NCBI GenBank assembly: GCA_947259375.1
Contig: CAMYLZ010000003.1
Coordinates: forward strand, 22,851 to 86,850
From: an uncultured Parvularculaceae bacterium
GTDB lineage: Bacteria > Pseudomonadota > Alphaproteobacteria > Caulobacterales > Parvularculaceae
Direction: 5' to 3'
DNA length: 64,000 nt
Shown piece by piece: positions 62,704 through 64,000 of this stretch. Below the pieces are notes generated by a model, which worked only from the letters and a program-made list of their open reading frames with translations, was not told the origin of the DNA and ran no database searches. Within the stretch, counting starts at the first letter, position 1; each line of letters begins with the position of its first letter. A program made the translations under genes and the position numbers.

Positions 62704-63471
62704 ATGAAAAAAATGCCCAAACCAAGAGTTTTTCTGGCAGTAACTGTCGTGTCGACAGTCGCGATCGCGCTCTTGGTTAATCGTGAGGTTAACTATGCTT
62801 TTCGAGACAGTGTCGGCTGCTCTCAATTTGTGGAGCGTAATTTCGTCAGAGAGTGGTCTTGTCGAAAAAGAAAAGAGGTTCAGGAAATAATATTGATCCG
62901 GTCAGACGGTTTGGAAGATCATTTACACAAGGCACAAACGAGAAAAAAACTGTCTGTTCGCTATTTGTTGGCGGGCAATATCGATAGAGCAAAACGGGAA
63001 TATTTGTCATCTGTTGTTTTTGTTGCCCGTTCGGGTGATCTAGAGCGCGCCCAAAAAATGATGACTTTTTATGAGAGATTTCTTGCTCCGGACTGTGAAG
63101 ACATACGAGAGAATGAGATTTTTCTGTTGTGTGGTCGGGCGAAGCTAAGCGCTGGGGAGATGGCGTATCTGCTTGGCGAAATCGATAAGGCGAGGCAATT
63201 ATACGCGACCGGAATCGAGCTCACTAGACAAGCTTGGGATTTCGAAGCGGCAGTGTGTTTTTCTAGGCAGGCTTATCTTGAATTATTTGTTGGTAATAAT
63301 TGCTATGCTGAGGAATTGGCGAAAAAGTCACGGAAGTGGCTGCTCAAGTATGTAGATTCCAGCACAGGTGAGTTCTACAGCGTTGAGGAGGATATTAGCC
63401 GTGTGGCGGGCTATCTAAAAACAGCTTCAGAAAAATGTGCTGTTACGGATTTAGCAAGTAGGGTGCATTAA
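62704..63471 (+). CDS. Hypothetical membrane-anchored helical protein, AT-richer
   Basis: About 255 residues from ATG 62704 (TTG 62683 is a longer option). One N-terminal membrane helix (VFLAVTVVSTVAIALLV) leads to a helical, TPR-like periplasmic part: YLLAGNIDRAKREYLSSVVF, LERAQKMMTFYERFL, KLSAGEMAYLLGEIDKARQL and CFSRQAYLELFVGNN. GC content and codon use are clearly unlike the rest of the window, suggesting transfer. The last residues (ASRVH) and the stop codon lie inside a REP element, so the original C-terminus has probably been replaced. No family recognised. Confidence 0.6.
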   Translation: MKKMPKPRVFLAVTVVSTVAIALLVNREVNYAFRDSVGCSQFVERNFVREWSCRKRKEVQEIILIRSDGLEDHLHKAQTRKKLSVRYLLAGNIDRAKREYLSSVVFVARSGDLERAQKMMTFYERFLAPDCEDIRENEIFLLCGRAKLSAGEMAYLLGEIDKARQLYATGIELTRQAWDFEAAVCFSRQAYLELFVGNNCYAEELAKKSRKWLLKYVDSSTGEFYSVEEDISRVAGYLKTASEKCAVTDLASRVH

Positions 63472-63491
63472 GCCGGAGGCGCAATGCACGG
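63453..63491. repeat. REP element copy 1
   Basis: Contains AGCAAGTAGGGTGCATTAAG with dyad GTGCATT...AATGCAC (63463-63469 and 63483-63489). The first 21 bases (63453-63473) are identical to copy 2. It directly abuts the stop codon of the truncated RAYT copy and provides the end of the preceding hypothetical gene. Confidence 0.75.
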
Positions 63492-63590
63492 TCAACGCTC
63501 GCCAAGGTAAACAGGGCTCCAGTCATCAGGCGGAATGGTCACCGGCCTGCCATATTCCTTTTTCCATTTGTGAAATGTTGAAAAAGGCCA
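63492..63590 (-). pseudogene. Truncated RAYT transposase C-terminus
   Basis: The reverse strand encodes WPFSTFHKWKKEYGRPVTIP, then PDDWSPVYLGER and a stop, 32 residues that align with the C-terminus of the neighbouring RAYT (WPFSTWHAWKKEHGRPVYVP, then PNDWKPTHLGEV). There is no start codon or catalytic part. Together with its REP it forms a diverged copy of a 135-bp unit. Confidence 0.85.
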
Positions 63591-63626
63591 GCAAGTAGGG
63601 TGCATTAAGCGGAGCGCAATGCACCA
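63590..63626. repeat. REP element copy 2
   Basis: AGCAAGTAGGGTGCATTAAG at 63590 continuing to GCAATGCACC, dyad GGTGCATT/AATGCACC (63599-63606 and 63618-63625). It ends directly at the RAYT stop codon (63627-63629), the same position copy 1 holds relative to the truncated RAYT. Confidence 0.78.
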
Positions 63627-64000
63627 TCAAACCTCTCCCAAATGCGTTGGTTTCCAATCGTTCGGCGGAACATAGACCGGCCGTCCGTGTTCCTTTTTCC
63701 ATGCATGCCATGTCGAAAAAGGCCAATCGTCGGGATCATCGACAAGCCCGTGCTTTACGGGGTTCCAGTGAATGTAGTCGATATGCGCTTCGAGATCCGC
63801 GGCGTCGCGGATGAGATGCTCCCAGAACCGTCTTTGCCATATTCCTCGCTCGCCCTTGCGCCGGCCGTCGCGTGTATCAACTGACTTCGGCAATGATTTC
63901 GAGAACCGTGATTTTATCATTCGCCAACGACCTGCGAAATCGTCGTCTGGCGGCAATCGCCAGATGCAGTGGAGATGCTCAGGCAAAACGCAGATAGCGA
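63627..64000 (-). mobile_element. REP-associated tyrosine transposase (RAYT), 5' part beyond window edge
   Basis: The reverse strand is open to the window edge: AICVLPEHLHCIWRLPPDDD carries the HxH (HUH) metal site, then WRMIKSRFSKSLP, GERGIWQRRFWEHLIRDAAD and LEAHIDYIHWNPVKHGLV with the catalytic Tyr of Y1 transposases, ending PNDWKPTHLGEV. RAYTs are single-copy domesticated relatives of IS200/IS605 transposases that process REP sequences. About 124 C-terminal residues are visible; the N-terminus is outside the window. The REP at its 3' end and the repeated fragment beyond support the assignment. Confidence 0.9.

Overview
The window is GC-rich, densely packed, almost entirely bacterial housekeeping DNA from an alphaproteobacterium. 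Four things point there: an NAD-dependent glutamate dehydrogenase of the very large (about 180 kDa) type; a DivL-type cell-cycle pseudo-histidine kinase with Tyr at the phospho-acceptor position, near ahcY; at least one perfect CtrA-type box (TTAA-N7-TTAAC); and gene orders I know from this class (YggT-DUF167-folD, rpe-heparinase-purH, secA/parvulin/mutT, comF-grxC-nitrilase-DUF1178). A Caulobacterales/Parvularculales-like lineage is my guess, not a proof. One tRNA (Ala, CGC) is present. I see no rRNA, CRISPR array or prophage.

Layout. 1-5.3 kb: a CaiB/BaiF CoA-transferase cut by the left edge, divergent from a fatty-acyl-CoA ligase; an NDUFA9-like NAD(P)-binding protein; glmS. 5.4-8.5 kb: a three-gene operon of a retropepsin-like protease, a 7TM protein with an inactive transglutaminase domain, and a RimK-like ATP-grasp ligase, probably an envelope peptide-tagging or peptide-metabolite system. 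8.5-11.5 kb: an aldehyde dehydrogenase/GMC oxidoreductase operon. 11.7-13.3 kb: an XdhC/MocA molybdenum-cofactor pair. 13.3-20 kb: accessory genes (a Tat-type alpha/beta hydrolase, AraC and HxlR regulators, a VOC protein, a large flavodoxin-reductase-type fusion, a cupin-like protein). 20-28.8 kb: tRNA-Ala, YggT, DUF167, folD, rpe, heparinase-like, CapD-like dehydratase and purH, all on the + strand. 28.8-41 kb, minus strand: NAD-GDH, a membrane protein, a TPR protein, divL, a TonB-like protein and ahcY with a probable SAH/methionine-cycle operator. 41-46 kb: a DUF6491-like tandem pair, an epimerase, thpR, an LMW phosphatase, a sirtuin and a sulfotransferase. 46-51.4 kb: a secreted TolB-propeller/amidohydrolase fusion followed by a lipoprotein amidase and DUF2164. 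51.4-62 kb: secA, parvulin, mutT, a lone Flp pilin, a methyltransferase, VOC-comF-grxC-nitrilase-DUF1178 and a cNMP-binding patatin phospholipase.

The right end (62-64 kb) looks like an accessory island. It holds an orphan HlyC-type acyltransferase with an altered catalytic dyad, an AT-richer hypothetical gene whose C-terminus is written by a REP element, and a REP-associated tyrosine transposase (RAYT) whose 3' end plus REP is tandemly duplicated.

Most regulation has to be inferred from layout. The best regulatory signals are the tRNA-Ala promoter, the terminator before rpe, the ahcY operator and the CtrA-like palindrome at 34722-34754. The most promising systems for follow-up are the protease/7TM/ATP-grasp operon, the orphan acyltransferase, the DivL with a histone-H1-like tail, and the RAYT/REP duplication.
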